A program made the translations under genes and the position numbers. From an uncultured Porphyromonas sp. (GTDB lineage Bacteria; Bacteroidota; Bacteroidia; Bacteroidales; Porphyromonadaceae), in NCBI RefSeq assembly GCF_947254915.1, contig NZ_CAMYEZ010000053.1, positions 1-13,144 of the forward strand: a stretch of 13,144 nucleotides of DNA, in the 5' to 3' direction. Every line of letters starts with the position of its first letter. Position 1 is the stretch's first letter. Below, piece after piece: positions 1 to 7,229 of this stretch. The notes under the pieces were generated by a model, which was not told the origin of the DNA, made no database searches, and saw only the letters and a program-made list of their open reading frames with translations.

Positions 1-38
1 ATATAGGATATAAATTAATCAAACGCATACTCTAAGCT

Positions 39-470
39 ATGGGTACAAATCGAACGGTCAGAAGGGATAGATGTCCCTTCTGTGGGATGCCGGTCAATAC
101 GATGTCAGCCGTATGCCCCAACCCCAAGTGTGGAGCTATCTTGCAGCAAGCCTCTGCCTATAATCAAGAAGCCTTGAGGCTGCTTGATAAGATGAATAGC
201 CTCCTATCAGAGATTAATGATCTACCTGGTTGGAGCGATAAGGGACAAGCCAAGCAAGCAGAGCTGGGGAGTCTAATCCTAAAGGCAAAAATGCTCTATG
301 GCAAGAACGAGCAGATAACCACATTGATCAATGAGATAGAGGAGCGACGCAAGAAGACCATTCGAAAGAAGAGAGTCCTAGATGTAGTTAGGACGGTAGG
401 ACCTTTCCTCCTTGTCATCTCTATGTTTGCTCTTGGATTCTACCTTTGCTATCTAGCATTTACTCTTTAA
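39..470 (+). CDS. Zinc-ribbon protein with C-terminal membrane anchor
   Basis: This 143-residue protein begins with a short basic stretch and a zinc ribbon whose ligands are visible as C12-x2-C15 and C26-x4-C31 (CPFC and CPNPKC). Residues about 43-107 are charged and likely helical or coiled coil. A basic patch around 103-112 (RRKKTIRKKR) precedes a single hydrophobic helix at about 118-141, so the protein is probably a tail-anchored membrane protein with the ribbon in the cytoplasm. It is the first visible gene of a four-gene same-strand cluster and lies 41 bp before the SPFH gene. The layout (ribbon, linker, one membrane helix) resembles YdjG of the B. subtilis ydjFGHI operon, which is the basis for guessing a role in recruiting partners to the membrane. 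Function is inferred; that it is a real gene is well supported. No Bacteroidota promoter box is visible in the 38 bases upstream, so transcription may begin outside the window. Confidence 0.8.
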   Translation: MGTNRTVRRDRCPFCGMPVNTMSAVCPNPKCGAILQQASAYNQEALRLLDKMNSLLSEINDLPGWSDKGQAKQAELGSLILKAKMLYGKNEQITTLINEIEERRKKTIRKKRVLDVVRTVGPFLLVISMFALGFYLCYLAFTL

Positions 471-511
471 TCCCTAAACTATAGGATAACAGATAAGACA
501 ATCGAACTGTG

Positions 512-1879
512 ATGGCAATATTTAAGAGAGGTATAAGTGGCGGGTTGATGAACGTGATCCGCTGTGATGAGGAGGAGTATCTGGTGTGGAAGTGGCGACC
601 GCGAAATCAGCGCGCCAATACGACGACACGAGAGAACTCTATACGCTACGGCAGTAGTCTACGAGTCAAGGATGGTGAGGTAGCGGTTTTCGTATATAAG
701 CAGAATGACGAGACTGCTCAGGACTTCGTCGTAGGTCCATACGATCAGATCCTTAAGACGGCCAACCTCCCCGTCTTGTCTAGCATCGCAGGGCTGGCCT
801 ATGGTGGAGATACCCCGTTTCAAGCGGAGGTTTACTTCATCAACTTACAGCGAAACAATCAGATTAGCCTTGTAGTTCCCTACTTTGATGTCACAGACCC
901 ACGCTTGCCAGATCACCCCGTGCCTGTTGCTGTGCATGGCGTGTTGACTTTCTCTCTAGAGGACTACAAAACCTTTATCAAGCTCAATAGGCTTAAGGAC
1001 TTTGATCTTGATGAGTTTATGGAGCAGATCGAGGGGAGTGTAGTTCGCAAGGTCAAAAGCGTTGTGGCGAACACGCCCTCAGACCTATCGATCCCTGTCG
1101 TACAGATAGAACGTCAGATAGATGCCATAAGTAGTGTCCTCGAGGTGAGCCTACAGGAGTGCCTGGCGGAGTTCGGCGTCCGACTCAAGCGACTAGACAT
1201 CCAAGCTATAATCGTCGACAAAGAGTCTAAAGCCTACGCTGAGGTGAAGGCACTCACGGCTGGTATAACGGCCAAAACATTGACTACCCTCTCCAACGTC
1301 AATCTCAAAAACATGATAGAGATGCAGCAAGTGAATCGACATAATCTCTCGGAGACGATGCGCATCAATCGTGAGGAGAGACAGCGAGCACAGCGCTTAC
1401 AGTCGGAGTCGACCTACATAAGGGCGCACGCTATCGATAAGCAAGCTGATGTCCTAAAGACTGCTGCTAGTAATATGGGTCAGATGGGTGCTATGCCTAC
1501 TGGAGCTACTGGCGGTATGAACCCTGCAGAGATGATGACTGGCATGATGATGGGTGGTGCCATCGGAGGACAGATGGCTGGCATGGTCAATAGTATGGGG
1601 CAGCAAATGCAAAACGCCGTAAATACGCCTCCACCTATGCCAGACGCCCCCTCCTATATGCTAGCCGTGAATGGTCAGCAAATGGGTCCCTTCTCCATAG
1701 ATCAGCTCCAGCAAATGGCTATGATAGGACAGTTGACCTCAAGCACTTACGTATGGAAGCCTGGCATGGAACAGTGGGGGGTGGCAAGTGCTATCCCCGA
1801 GCTAGCCATGCTGTTTGCCCCCGCCACGCCACAGACTCCTCCTACAGGGATGTGTCCTCCCCCACCTCCTCAATCATAA
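512..1879 (+). CDS. YdjI-like SPFH (band 7) protein with C-terminal GYF_2 domain
   Basis: This 455-residue protein starts with an SPFH/band 7 domain (about residues 25-245). The AIFKRG start, the LVWKWRPRN stretch, VAVFVY, and the PFQAEVYFINLQR segment match the bacterial YdjI (virion-core-like) branch of SPFH proteins. A charged helical region (about 235-320) follows. Next is a Met/Gly/Gln-rich low-complexity linker (about 320-370), then a GYF_2 (DUF4339) domain at about 382-431 with the typical GPFS, KPGMEQW and IPEL positions, and a proline-rich tail. No N-terminal membrane helix is seen; YdjI relatives are cytoplasmic scaffolds that associate with membrane partners. A GTG at 509 directly precedes the ATG at 512, and ATG is preferred. 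Between a zinc-ribbon anchor gene and two further cluster members, it is probably the oligomeric core of a membrane-associated complex. SPFH and GYF_2 calls are confident; the cellular role is inference. Confidence 0.88.
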   Translation: MAIFKRGISGGLMNVIRCDEEEYLVWKWRPRNQRANTTTRENSIRYGSSLRVKDGEVAVFVYKQNDETAQDFVVGPYDQILKTANLPVLSSIAGLAYGGDTPFQAEVYFINLQRNNQISLVVPYFDVTDPRLPDHPVPVAVHGVLTFSLEDYKTFIKLNRLKDFDLDEFMEQIEGSVVRKVKSVVANTPSDLSIPVVQIERQIDAISSVLEVSLQECLAEFGVRLKRLDIQAIIVDKESKAYAEVKALTAGITAKTLTTLSNVNLKNMIEMQQVNRHNLSETMRINREERQRAQRLQSESTYIRAHAIDKQADVLKTAASNMGQMGAMPTGATGGMNPAEMMTGMMMGGAIGGQMAGMVNSMGQQMQNAVNTPPPMPDAPSYMLAVNGQQMGPFSIDQLQQMAMIGQLTSSTYVWKPGMEQWGVASAIPELAMLFAPATPQTPPTGMCPPPPPQS

Positions 1880-1899
1880 TAACTAAAGACCATAGAGAT

Positions 1900-2256
1900 A
1901 TGAACGATAGTGGCTTTTACTCCATCGACCGACTAGTAGAGTTTGGGCTAGGCATGGCGGTGGCTCAACAGATGGTACAGACGATGAATCAAGCTATGCA
2001 GCAGGTCTATGTACCAGGGTCTATTCAGTCTATGCCTGCCCCACAACAGCAGCCCTGCTATGTCGCTATAGATGGGCAACCTGTGGGTCCGCTCTCTGAG
2101 AGAGACTTAGTACGTCTTATCACGGAAAAGAAGGTGACAAAAGAGACACTCGCATGGATGCCTGGGATGCCTCAATGGCGACCTATCGAGCAGCTACCGA
2201 GCATACTCAGAGTCATAGCACTGACTCCTCCCCCGATTCCCCAAAGTAATGAGTAG
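1900..2256 (+). CDS. Small GYF_2 domain protein
   Basis: This 118-residue protein consists of an N-terminal helical part (about 1-36) with hydrophobic and Gln/Met-rich segments (LGMAVAQQMVQTMNQAMQQ), a short proline/glutamine linker, and a GYF_2 domain at about 53-103 (AIDGQPVGPLSERDL, then WMPGMPQWRPI). The domain parallels the one ending the preceding SPFH protein, so the two probably arose by duplication or bind similar proline-rich partners. Its own tail is proline-rich (TPPPIPQ). The frame is open back to 1753, but that stretch overlaps the SPFH gene and reads as out-of-frame noise. The ATG at 1900, 20 bp after the SPFH stop, is therefore taken as start. The stop codon overlaps the next gene by 8 bp, which suggests translational coupling. 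The specific function is unknown. Confidence 0.78.
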   Translation: MNDSGFYSIDRLVEFGLGMAVAQQMVQTMNQAMQQVYVPGSIQSMPAPQQQPCYVAIDGQPVGPLSERDLVRLITEKKVTKETLAWMPGMPQWRPIEQLPSILRVIALTPPPIPQSNE

Positions 2257-2650
2257 TCGTATGAAACTAAAGGCCTTTCCCCTTGCCTTGAGCATTGCTT
2301 TGGCAGGATTGCTGGGTTATTTCATCTATTACATCACAAAGAGTGCTGATTATGATCTCCTCTGGGGTATCGGAGCCACGATATGCTTTGCCATAACCGC
2401 AATCCCCATCTTGGGCTTACAGTACGAGTCTGCTCGACAAGGACTGAACCTGAAGATCCTCTCAGGGGTCTTCCTGATCGCCTTTGTGATTAGTCATATA
2501 TGCTTTGCTAGACTAGGGGCAGACGTAGCGTACTACATTATTGTGAACGGTTGCTTGATGGTAGCCTATCTCGCACTCTTCTACAAGATAAGTAGCCTAC
2601 AGATGTCATCGCAAAGCAACACTGTAAACGACTCCAATCTTGAAGCCTAG
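2249..2650 (+). CDS. Four-helix integral membrane protein of unknown function
   Basis: This 133-residue protein has four predicted membrane helices at about 9-29, 36-57, 68-88 and 93-113, followed by a short polar tail rich in Ser and Asn. No catalytic motif or family signature was recognised. Its start overlaps the stop of the GYF_2 gene in the string ATGAGTAG, so it is probably translated by reinitiation; an in-frame ATG at 2261 is an alternative start. As the last gene of the zinc-ribbon/SPFH/GYF_2 cluster it could be the membrane platform for the soluble members, in the way YdjH is proposed to act with YdjG for YdjI in B. subtilis. That analogy rests on gene order and topology only; sequence similarity was not shown. 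Confidence 0.72.
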   Translation: MSSRMKLKAFPLALSIALAGLLGYFIYYITKSADYDLLWGIGATICFAITAIPILGLQYESARQGLNLKILSGVFLIAFVISHICFARLGADVAYYIIVNGCLMVAYLALFYKISSLQMSSQSNTVNDSNLEA

Positions 2651-2709
2651 ACCTCACGATAGGGCTTGTGTGGTGGTTGCAGGGAGTGGCTTTGCCCTTT
2701 GAGGTCTAG
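2647..2709 (+). terminator. Inverted repeat at the end of the SPFH cluster
   Basis: A perfect 10-bp inverted repeat is seen: CTAGACCTCA at 2647-2656, overlapping the TAG stop of the membrane-protein gene, and TGAGGTCTAG at 2700-2709. A second pairing inside it, AGGGC (2661-2665) with GCCCT (2694-2698), extends the stem. There is no T-run after it, so it could be a factor-dependent terminator, a transcript-end stabiliser, or the outer boundary of the repeat element that follows. Confidence 0.45.
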
Positions 2710-2859
2710 ACGGGGTGTCCGACAGGTTTGATCCAGCTGTTGCGTCGCTACACGGAGTTACTCGTCCCGAGGCACTCCGAGGTACCTGACACCACACATC
2801 CGAGGAAATCGAAATTGCCTCGGTAGAAAACGACAATCCTCCACGGAGGAACAAAAAAA

Positions 2860-2942
2860 TTCTTCCGAACTTTTATTTGCTTCTTCCGAAGTTTCATTTC
2901 ATTCTTCCGAAGTTTTATTTCATTCTTCCGAAGAATTTTTCC
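2860..2942. repeat. 21-bp tandem array in repeat copy 1
   Basis: Three units exactly 21 bp long begin at 2860, 2881 and 2902, each starting TTCTTCCGAA followed by C/GTTT-T/C-ATTT. A fourth partial unit begins at 2923 and runs into GAAGAATTTTTCC. The period is seven codons, so on the - strand the array reads as a heptad of the type LRKNEIK without stops. No spacer diversity is seen, so this is a minisatellite and not a CRISPR array. Confidence 0.8.
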
Positions 2943-2945
2943 ACG

Positions 2946-2987
2946 CCCACGTGGAGATTTCAGATTTCCCACGTGGAGATCAGATTT
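2946..2987. repeat. Tandem direct repeat with CCACGTGG palindrome
   Basis: Two adjacent units, 2946-2967 (22 bp) and 2968-2987 (20 bp), both begin CCCACGTGGAGAT and end CAGATTT; they differ by a 2-base deletion. Each holds the 8-bp perfect palindrome CCACGTGG. They form the right edge of repeat copy 1, upstream of the valS promoter. A protein-binding role is possible, but nothing else supports it. Confidence 0.6.
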
Positions 2988-3093
2988 TTCTGCAACAAAA
3001 ACGTATTGCCCCCCAAAAAGATCCTATTTTTATAATGTAGCTACTATAAGTTTTCCCAATAACTCAGAATAGAAATTAGCCTGATATTTTCAG

Positions 3094-3101
3094 TACCTTT
3101 G
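3094..3101 (+). promoter_or_regulatory. Bacteroidota-type promoter -7 box for valS
   Basis: TACCTTTG matches the Bacteroidota primary sigma -7 consensus TAnnTTTG and lies 28 bp before the valS ATG. The expected -33 TTG is only weakly matched (TTA near 3076). The same octamer precedes the araC-like gene, the tRNA gene and the permease gene. Confidence 0.6.
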
Positions 3102-3129
3102 TAGCAAATATCACGACAGACGATAAGCA

Positions 3130-5793
3130 ATGCAAGACGATTCTATCACTTCTCAGATAACTAGTGTCTACGATCCCGCAGGTGTTGAGACTAAGTGGTA
3201 CCAGTATTGGCTGGACCACAAGCTCTTTGAGGCACATGTGGATCACAGCAAGAAGCCCTACACGATCATCATGCCCCCGCCCAATGTGACGGGCGTGCTA
3301 CATATGGGGCATATGCTCAATAACACGATCCAAGATATCCTCATCCGTCGTGCTCGCATAGCGGGTTACAACGCTTGCTGGGTGCCTGGCACCGACCACG
3401 CCTCGATCGCTACGGAGGCTAAGGTGGTAGATCAGCTTGCTAAGCAAGGTATTCAGAAAAATCAGCTCACACGAGAGGACTTCCTCAAGCATGCCTGGGA
3501 GTGGACCGACAAGTATGGCGGCATCATCCTCAGCCAGCTGCGCAGACTAGGCGTATCGTGCGACTGGAGTCGCACAGCCTTCACACTAGATGAGGAGCGC
3601 TCGGAGTCGGTCATCAATGTCTTCTGCAAGCTCTACGAAGAGGGACTCATCTACCGTGGCGTACGCGTGGTCAACTGGGACCCCAAGGCACAGACGGCAC
3701 TCTCGGACGAGGAGGTTATCTTCAAGGAGCATCAGGGCAAGCTCTACTACCTTCGCTACTTCATCGAGGGGACAGAGGATTACATCGTCGTAGCTACGAC
3801 GCGCCCCGAGACGATCATGGGCGACACGGCCGTCTGTATCAACCCGACAGATCCTCGCTACCATCATCTGCGTGGTAAGCGAGTCATCGTCCCGCTCGTA
3901 GGTCGCTCCGTCCCGATCATCGAAGATGAATACGTAGACCTAGAGTTTGGTACGGGCTGCCTGAAGGTCACCCCCGCCCACGACATCAACGACTACCAGC
4001 TCGGCATCACGCATCAGCTGGAGACAATCGACATCTTCAACAACGACGGCACGCTCAACGAGCACGGCGATAAGTATGCGGGCAAAGACCGCTTCGTCGT
4101 CCGCAAGGAGATCGTCGCAGACCTCAAAGAGGCTGGCTTGCTTGACCACGAGGAGGACTACACCAACCGTGTCGGCTACAGCGAGCGCACCGATGTAGCT
4201 ATCGAGCCAAAGCTGTCAATGCAGTGGTTCCTCAAGATGTCCGAGCTAGCCAAGCCCGCGCTACAGGCAGTCCTCGAAGACACCGTACAGCTCGTGCCCA
4301 AGAAGTTTGTCAACACCTACCGCTACTGGCTAGAAAACATCAAGGACTGGTGCATCAGCCGTCAGCTCTGGTGGGGACATCGCATACCAGCCTACTACCT
4401 GCCCAACGGTCAGTGCGTCGTAGCCGCTACCGCCGAGGAGGCTTTGGCAAAAGCTAAGCAAGAGACTGGCGACAACAGTCTAACCCTCGAACAGCTCAAC
4501 CAAGAGTCAGACTGTCTCGACACATGGTTCTCCTCCTGGCTATGGCCTATCAGCCTCTTTGGCAAGATCGATGGCTCCGAGCCTACGGAAGACCTCAAGT
4601 ACTTCTACCCCACCTCCGTCCTAGTCACAGCGCCTGACATCCTCTTCTTCTGGGTAGCCCGTATGATCATGGCGGGGTACCACTTTATGGGTGATCGCCC
4701 CTTTGACAAGGTCTACCTAACTGGTATCGTCCGTGACGACAAAGGACGCAAGATGTCTAAGTCGCTCGGCAACTCGCCCGACCCCATTGACCTGATGGAC
4801 AAGTACGGTGCCGATGGCGTGCGCCTAGGACTTATGATGGCGACCTCTGCCGGCAATGACCTCCTCTACGACGAGAGCCTTGTGGAGCAGGGACGCAACT
4901 TCTGCAATAAGATCTGGAATAGCTACCGCTTCCTCAAGACGCAAAGTGTCTCTGACGAAGTCAAGCCAGACGCAGCTAGCCTGATAGCTATGGAGTGGTT
5001 TGAGTCACTACTCGCCTCGACGATGAGCGAGCTAGACGACCTCTTTGACAAGTACCGCATCAGCGACGCCGTCACGCTCCTCTACAAGCTCGTCCGAGAC
5101 GACTTCTCTGGCCTTTACCTAGAGGCTATCAAGCCCGCCTACGGCACCAGTATGAGCCGTGACGTCTACGAGCGAACGATCCACTACTTTGAGCAAATCT
5201 TCATCTTGCTACACCCCTTTATGCCGTTCATCACGGAGGAGCTTTGGCAAGATGTGGCACCTCGCCAGGAAGGCGACTCCATCATGTACGCTCATCTAGA
5301 CGACACGCTACAAGCGGACAAGCAGCTACTCGCCGATATGGAGCATACTGTGGAGCTAATCACCAAGATACGTAGCATACGCAGTGCACATCAGATAGCG
5401 ACCAAGCAGTCGCTTGCACTCACCACCAGTGGCGAGCACCCCGAGCGTATGAGCGGGCTAGTCATCAAGCTGGCCAACCTCTCTGCCTTCACCAAGGCGG
5501 ATGCGCATCAGTCGGACGAGCATACGGCCGAGCACTTCATCATCGGTACAGTCCCCTACTCTGTCGAGCTGGCGGGTGCCATCGATGTGGAGAAAACCGT
5601 GGAGCGTCTGCGTGGCGAGCTAGCGCATCAGGAGAAGTTCCTCGCAGGAGTTCGCAAGAAGCTCTCCAACGAGAAGTTTGTCGCCAACGCCAAGCCCGAA
5701 GTTGTCGCCCTCGAGCGCAAGAAAGAGAGCGACGCCCTGCTACGCATTGACGAAGTACAGCAGCAACTCAAGCAGCTTGGCGCTACGCTCTAA
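3130..5793 (+). CDS. valS: Valine--tRNA ligase
   Basis: Class Ia aminoacyl-tRNA synthetase of 887 residues that charges tRNA-Val with valine and edits mischarged threonine. The ATP-binding HIGH signature is HMGH at residues 58-61, inside PPPNVTGVLHMGHM. The KMSKS loop is at 541-545 (GRKMSKSLGN). The CP1 editing domain is marked by TTRPET near 223-228 and by GTGCLKVTPAHDINDY. The SRQLWWGHRIPAY segment, the valine-site region and the DALD-type anticodon-binding helices (about 610-770) follow. The last ~65 residues form the charged coiled-coil tRNA-binding arm typical of ValS. Length is normal for the family. It stands alone between a repeat element and a strong terminator, with a promoter box 28 bp upstream, so it is probably monocistronic. 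No disruption is seen. Confidence 0.97.
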   Translation: MQDDSITSQITSVYDPAGVETKWYQYWLDHKLFEAHVDHSKKPYTIIMPPPNVTGVLHMGHMLNNTIQDILIRRARIAGYNACWVPGTDHASIATEAKVVDQLAKQGIQKNQLTREDFLKHAWEWTDKYGGIILSQLRRLGVSCDWSRTAFTLDEERSESVINVFCKLYEEGLIYRGVRVVNWDPKAQTALSDEEVIFKEHQGKLYYLRYFIEGTEDYIVVATTRPETIMGDTAVCINPTDPRYHHLRGKRVIVPLVGRSVPIIEDEYVDLEFGTGCLKVTPAHDINDYQLGITHQLETIDIFNNDGTLNEHGDKYAGKDRFVVRKEIVADLKEAGLLDHEEDYTNRVGYSERTDVAIEPKLSMQWFLKMSELAKPALQAVLEDTVQLVPKKFVNTYRYWLENIKDWCISRQLWWGHRIPAYYLPNGQCVVAATAEEALAKAKQETGDNSLTLEQLNQESDCLDTWFSSWLWPISLFGKIDGSEPTEDLKYFYPTSVLVTAPDILFFWVARMIMAGYHFMGDRPFDKVYLTGIVRDDKGRKMSKSLGNSPDPIDLMDKYGADGVRLGLMMATSAGNDLLYDESLVEQGRNFCNKIWNSYRFLKTQSVSDEVKPDAASLIAMEWFESLLASTMSELDDLFDKYRISDAVTLLYKLVRDDFSGLYLEAIKPAYGTSMSRDVYERTIHYFEQIFILLHPFMPFITEELWQDVAPRQEGDSIMYAHLDDTLQADKQLLADMEHTVELITKIRSIRSAHQIATKQSLALTTSGEHPERMSGLVIKLANLSAFTKADAHQSDEHTAEHFIIGTVPYSVELAGAIDVEKTVERLRGELAHQEKFLAGVRKKLSNEKFVANAKPEVVALERKKESDALLRIDEVQQQLKQLGATL

Positions 5794-5848
5794 GTAAGCG
5801 CCACGCTTACGCCTCTCCCCGAGGAAGCGATTGAGCCCTCTCGGGGAG
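5794..5848 (+). terminator. Double hairpin terminator after valS
   Basis: Immediately after the valS stop, GTAAGCG (5794-5800) pairs with CGCTTAC (5804-5810). A second, GC-rich stem pairs CTCCCCGAG (5815-5823) with CTCGGGGAG (5840-5848). A long U-tract is absent, as is common in Bacteroidota. Together they plausibly end the valS transcript. Confidence 0.65.
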
Positions 5849-5986
5849 GAATTGGTGTATCAACATCTTACGTCTTGCTACTTACACTAGAAAAAGCAGT
5901 TATTCGCAGTGCGTTTCTCTAGGGGAATTAGGGAACATCATCCCGTTCTTTCGTCCAGACTTAGCACAGTTTCAGCAAGTCTTGTA

Positions 5987-6016
5987 TTGTCATTACGAAT
6001 GTTTTTACTACCTTTG
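5987..6016 (+). promoter_or_regulatory. Complete Bacteroidota promoter for the AraC-family gene
   Basis: TTG at 5987-5989, a 19-bp spacer and TACCTTTG at 6009-6016 match the -33/-7 consensus TTG-N19-TAnnTTTG. Transcription would start near 6023, leaving an untranslated leader of about 100 bases before the ATG at 6126. The rest of the gene-free stretch 5849-6125 shows no convincing coding sequence. Confidence 0.75.
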
Positions 6017-6125
6017 ACATTAGGAAAGAGCACTCTATCAATTTTAGAGTCAGGCTGTTCTTTCCTTTTGGGCGAACGAGTGATGGACACGCACTTATCT
6101 AATTCAACCCTAAGATGACGATCAT

Positions 6126-7010
6126 ATGACTCTCTTTAATCCTCCTGAGCATCTCTCCTGCCACCACTATGCGACGCATGCCAATAGTGGCTGGATTCAC
6201 GTAGATGGCACTACTCAGAAGTCTTCCTATGGGATGACGGACTACCACTCGATACTCTTCTGTACGAGAGGCGTAGTGCGTATCGCCATAGCTGACGAGC
6301 TGTGGGAGCTACAAGAGGGGCAGATGAAGTTTATCCCTCGTGGTACTACGGCGAGAGCTATCCTAAGTGATGATGGGGAGCTCTTGGATGCTTACTTTGA
6401 CGTCATAAGCTTCATCTGTGACAAGATTTCGCTACAGCAGCTTGAAGAGTTAAAAGCTCAGGTACCTTACAATCCTGCTCCTCTAGAGATACGGGGAGCG
6501 ATACACTCCTTACTGGGCACTCTCAAAGAGTATCTTATGGATCAGGCTCAGTGCGCTTATCTCCACGAGCTCAAGGTCAAGGAGCTCTTTTGGAACTTAC
6601 GCGCTTACTACAGTCGTGAGGAGCTAGCCTCCTTCCTGTGGCCTATACTAGGAGTCTCATCGTTTTATAGCGATGTCGTAGCAGCTTTCACTTGCAATGC
6701 TAAGGTGTCAGAGCTTGCCGAGCGGGTCTATATGTCTACGTCTGCTTTTTACAAGCGATTTAGGGAGGAGTTTGGCACATCGCCAGAGCAGTGGATACGA
6801 GTGCAAAGCAATAAGCAGATACTCTTCCTCATCCAGGATTATGACCTCTCTATCGGAGAGGTAGCGAGCCAGCTATCGTTCAACTCAGCCTCGAGTTTCT
6901 CTCGTTACTGCACGAATAACTTCGGGCTATCGCCCTCAGTACTACGCAGCTCTCTACAGGAGGGGACGACCTCGGAAGAGTTGCTACAGATGATGAATGC
7001 AGACGCATAG
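6126..7010 (+). CDS. AraC/XylS-family transcriptional regulator
   Basis: This 294-residue protein has the two-part layout of the AraC family. An N-terminal cupin-like sensing domain spans about residues 20-110, with the EGQMKFIPRGT turn typical of the jelly-roll fold. A C-terminal DNA-binding domain with two helix-turn-helix motifs follows, the first at about 194-212 (VSELAERVYMSTSAFYKRF) and the second at about 243-265 (IGEVASQLSFNSASSFSRY), ending in the conserved FGLSPSVLR. It should act as a cytoplasmic activator or repressor responding to a small ligand. No metabolic operon or transporter is adjacent on the same strand; the next gene is a tRNA. The target is therefore unknown and may be elsewhere. 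The start at 6126 lies about 110 bp after a strong promoter. Family assignment is confident, ligand unknown. Confidence 0.92.
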   Translation: MTLFNPPEHLSCHHYATHANSGWIHVDGTTQKSSYGMTDYHSILFCTRGVVRIAIADELWELQEGQMKFIPRGTTARAILSDDGELLDAYFDVISFICDKISLQQLEELKAQVPYNPAPLEIRGAIHSLLGTLKEYLMDQAQCAYLHELKVKELFWNLRAYYSREELASFLWPILGVSSFYSDVVAAFTCNAKVSELAERVYMSTSAFYKRFREEFGTSPEQWIRVQSNKQILFLIQDYDLSIGEVASQLSFNSASSFSRYCTNNFGLSPSVLRSSLQEGTTSEELLQMMNADA

Positions 7011-7050
7011 AGGAGCCTGTCGTGCGCAGCTGGCAGTGGTGCCCCTTAGA

Positions 7051-7082
7051 TTTGGTTAGTCCAAAAATAAGTTGTACCTTTG
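7051..7082 (+). promoter_or_regulatory. Promoter of the tRNA-Pro gene
   Basis: TTTG at 7051-7054 and TACCTTTG at 7075-7082, separated by 20 bp, form a near-consensus Bacteroidota promoter. The mature tRNA begins 12 bases after the -7 box, so the 5' leader would be very short. Confidence 0.7.
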
Positions 7083-7094
7083 CCCCACGAAATA

Positions 7095-7169
7095 CGGGAT
7101 GTAGCTCAGTCCGGTTAGAGTGCGCGTCTGGGGGGCGTGAGGTCGCTGGTTCGAATCCAGTCATCCCGA
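7095..7169 (+). tRNA. tRNA-Pro (anticodon GGG)
   Basis: The 75-base sequence folds into a complete cloverleaf. The acceptor stem is CGGGATG (7095-7101) with CATCCCG (7162-7168), and the discriminator is A at 7169. The D stem is GCTC/GAGT. The anticodon stem is CGCGT/GCGTG with loop CTGGGGG, giving anticodon GGG at 7130-7132. The variable loop is AGGTC and the T arm is GCTGG-TTCGAAT-CCAGT. The first base pair C-G and discriminator A fit proline identity. The 3' CCA is not encoded and must be added after transcription. It reads CCC and CCU codons. It has its own promoter and no other tRNA beside it. Confidence 0.95.
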
Positions 7170-7170
7170 C

Positions 7171-7225
7171 TAGGTCTTTAGACCTATAGCAAGAGTGACT
7201 TACACAGTCGTGTGAGTCACTCTTG
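7171..7225 (+). terminator. Hairpins after the tRNA gene
   Basis: TAGGTC (7171-7176) pairs with GACCTA (7181-7186) right after the tRNA. Next is a long stem: CAAGAGTGACT (7190-7200) with AGTCACTCTTG (7215-7225), extended inside by ACAC (7202-7205) with GTGT (7210-7213). The long stem is followed by TTGCG, not a U-run. A transcript-end or processing role is likely. Confidence 0.6.
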
Positions 7226-7229
7226 TTGC

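Larger units (their letters stand above)
2704..2990. repeat. Dispersed intergenic repeat element, copy 1
   Basis: Most of the 480-bp gene-free stretch 2651-3129 is taken up by a repeat-rich element that shares blocks with 7230-7525 and 13067-13144. Shared features in order are: a GTCTAGACGG.GTG block at 2704; CGAGGAAATC near 2802; an AAACGA(A)AAT-type block ending in CTCCACGGAGG (about 2828-2849); an A-rich spacer; an array of 21-bp units; and GAAGAATTTTTCC at its right edge. No open reading frame in it resembles a known protein. The boundaries are approximate because flanking inverted repeats or target duplications were not identified. It may be a MITE-like, nonautonomous element. Confidence 0.6.

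Noticed and set aside
1753..1899. Extended N-terminus for the small GYF_2 protein
   Set aside because: The extra 49 codons overlap the end of the SPFH gene in another frame and read as unstructured sequence; the ATG at 1900 fits the operon spacing.
2654..2972. Two small - strand open frames (66 and 74 codons) in the intergenic repeat
   Set aside because: Both lie inside the repetitive element. Their protein sequences are low complexity or made of the 7-residue array translation, and neither resembles a known family.
5909..6118. A 69-codon + strand open frame before the AraC-family gene
   Set aside because: It runs straight through the strong promoter at 5987-6016, has no recognisable domain, and looks like chance coding potential in the leader region.
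6880..7164. A 94-codon - strand open frame across the AraC gene end and the tRNA
   Set aside because: It reads through the antisense of a tRNA gene and a real coding region. Such 'MTGFEPATSRPP'-type proteins are a well-known artefact of tRNA-antisense annotation.
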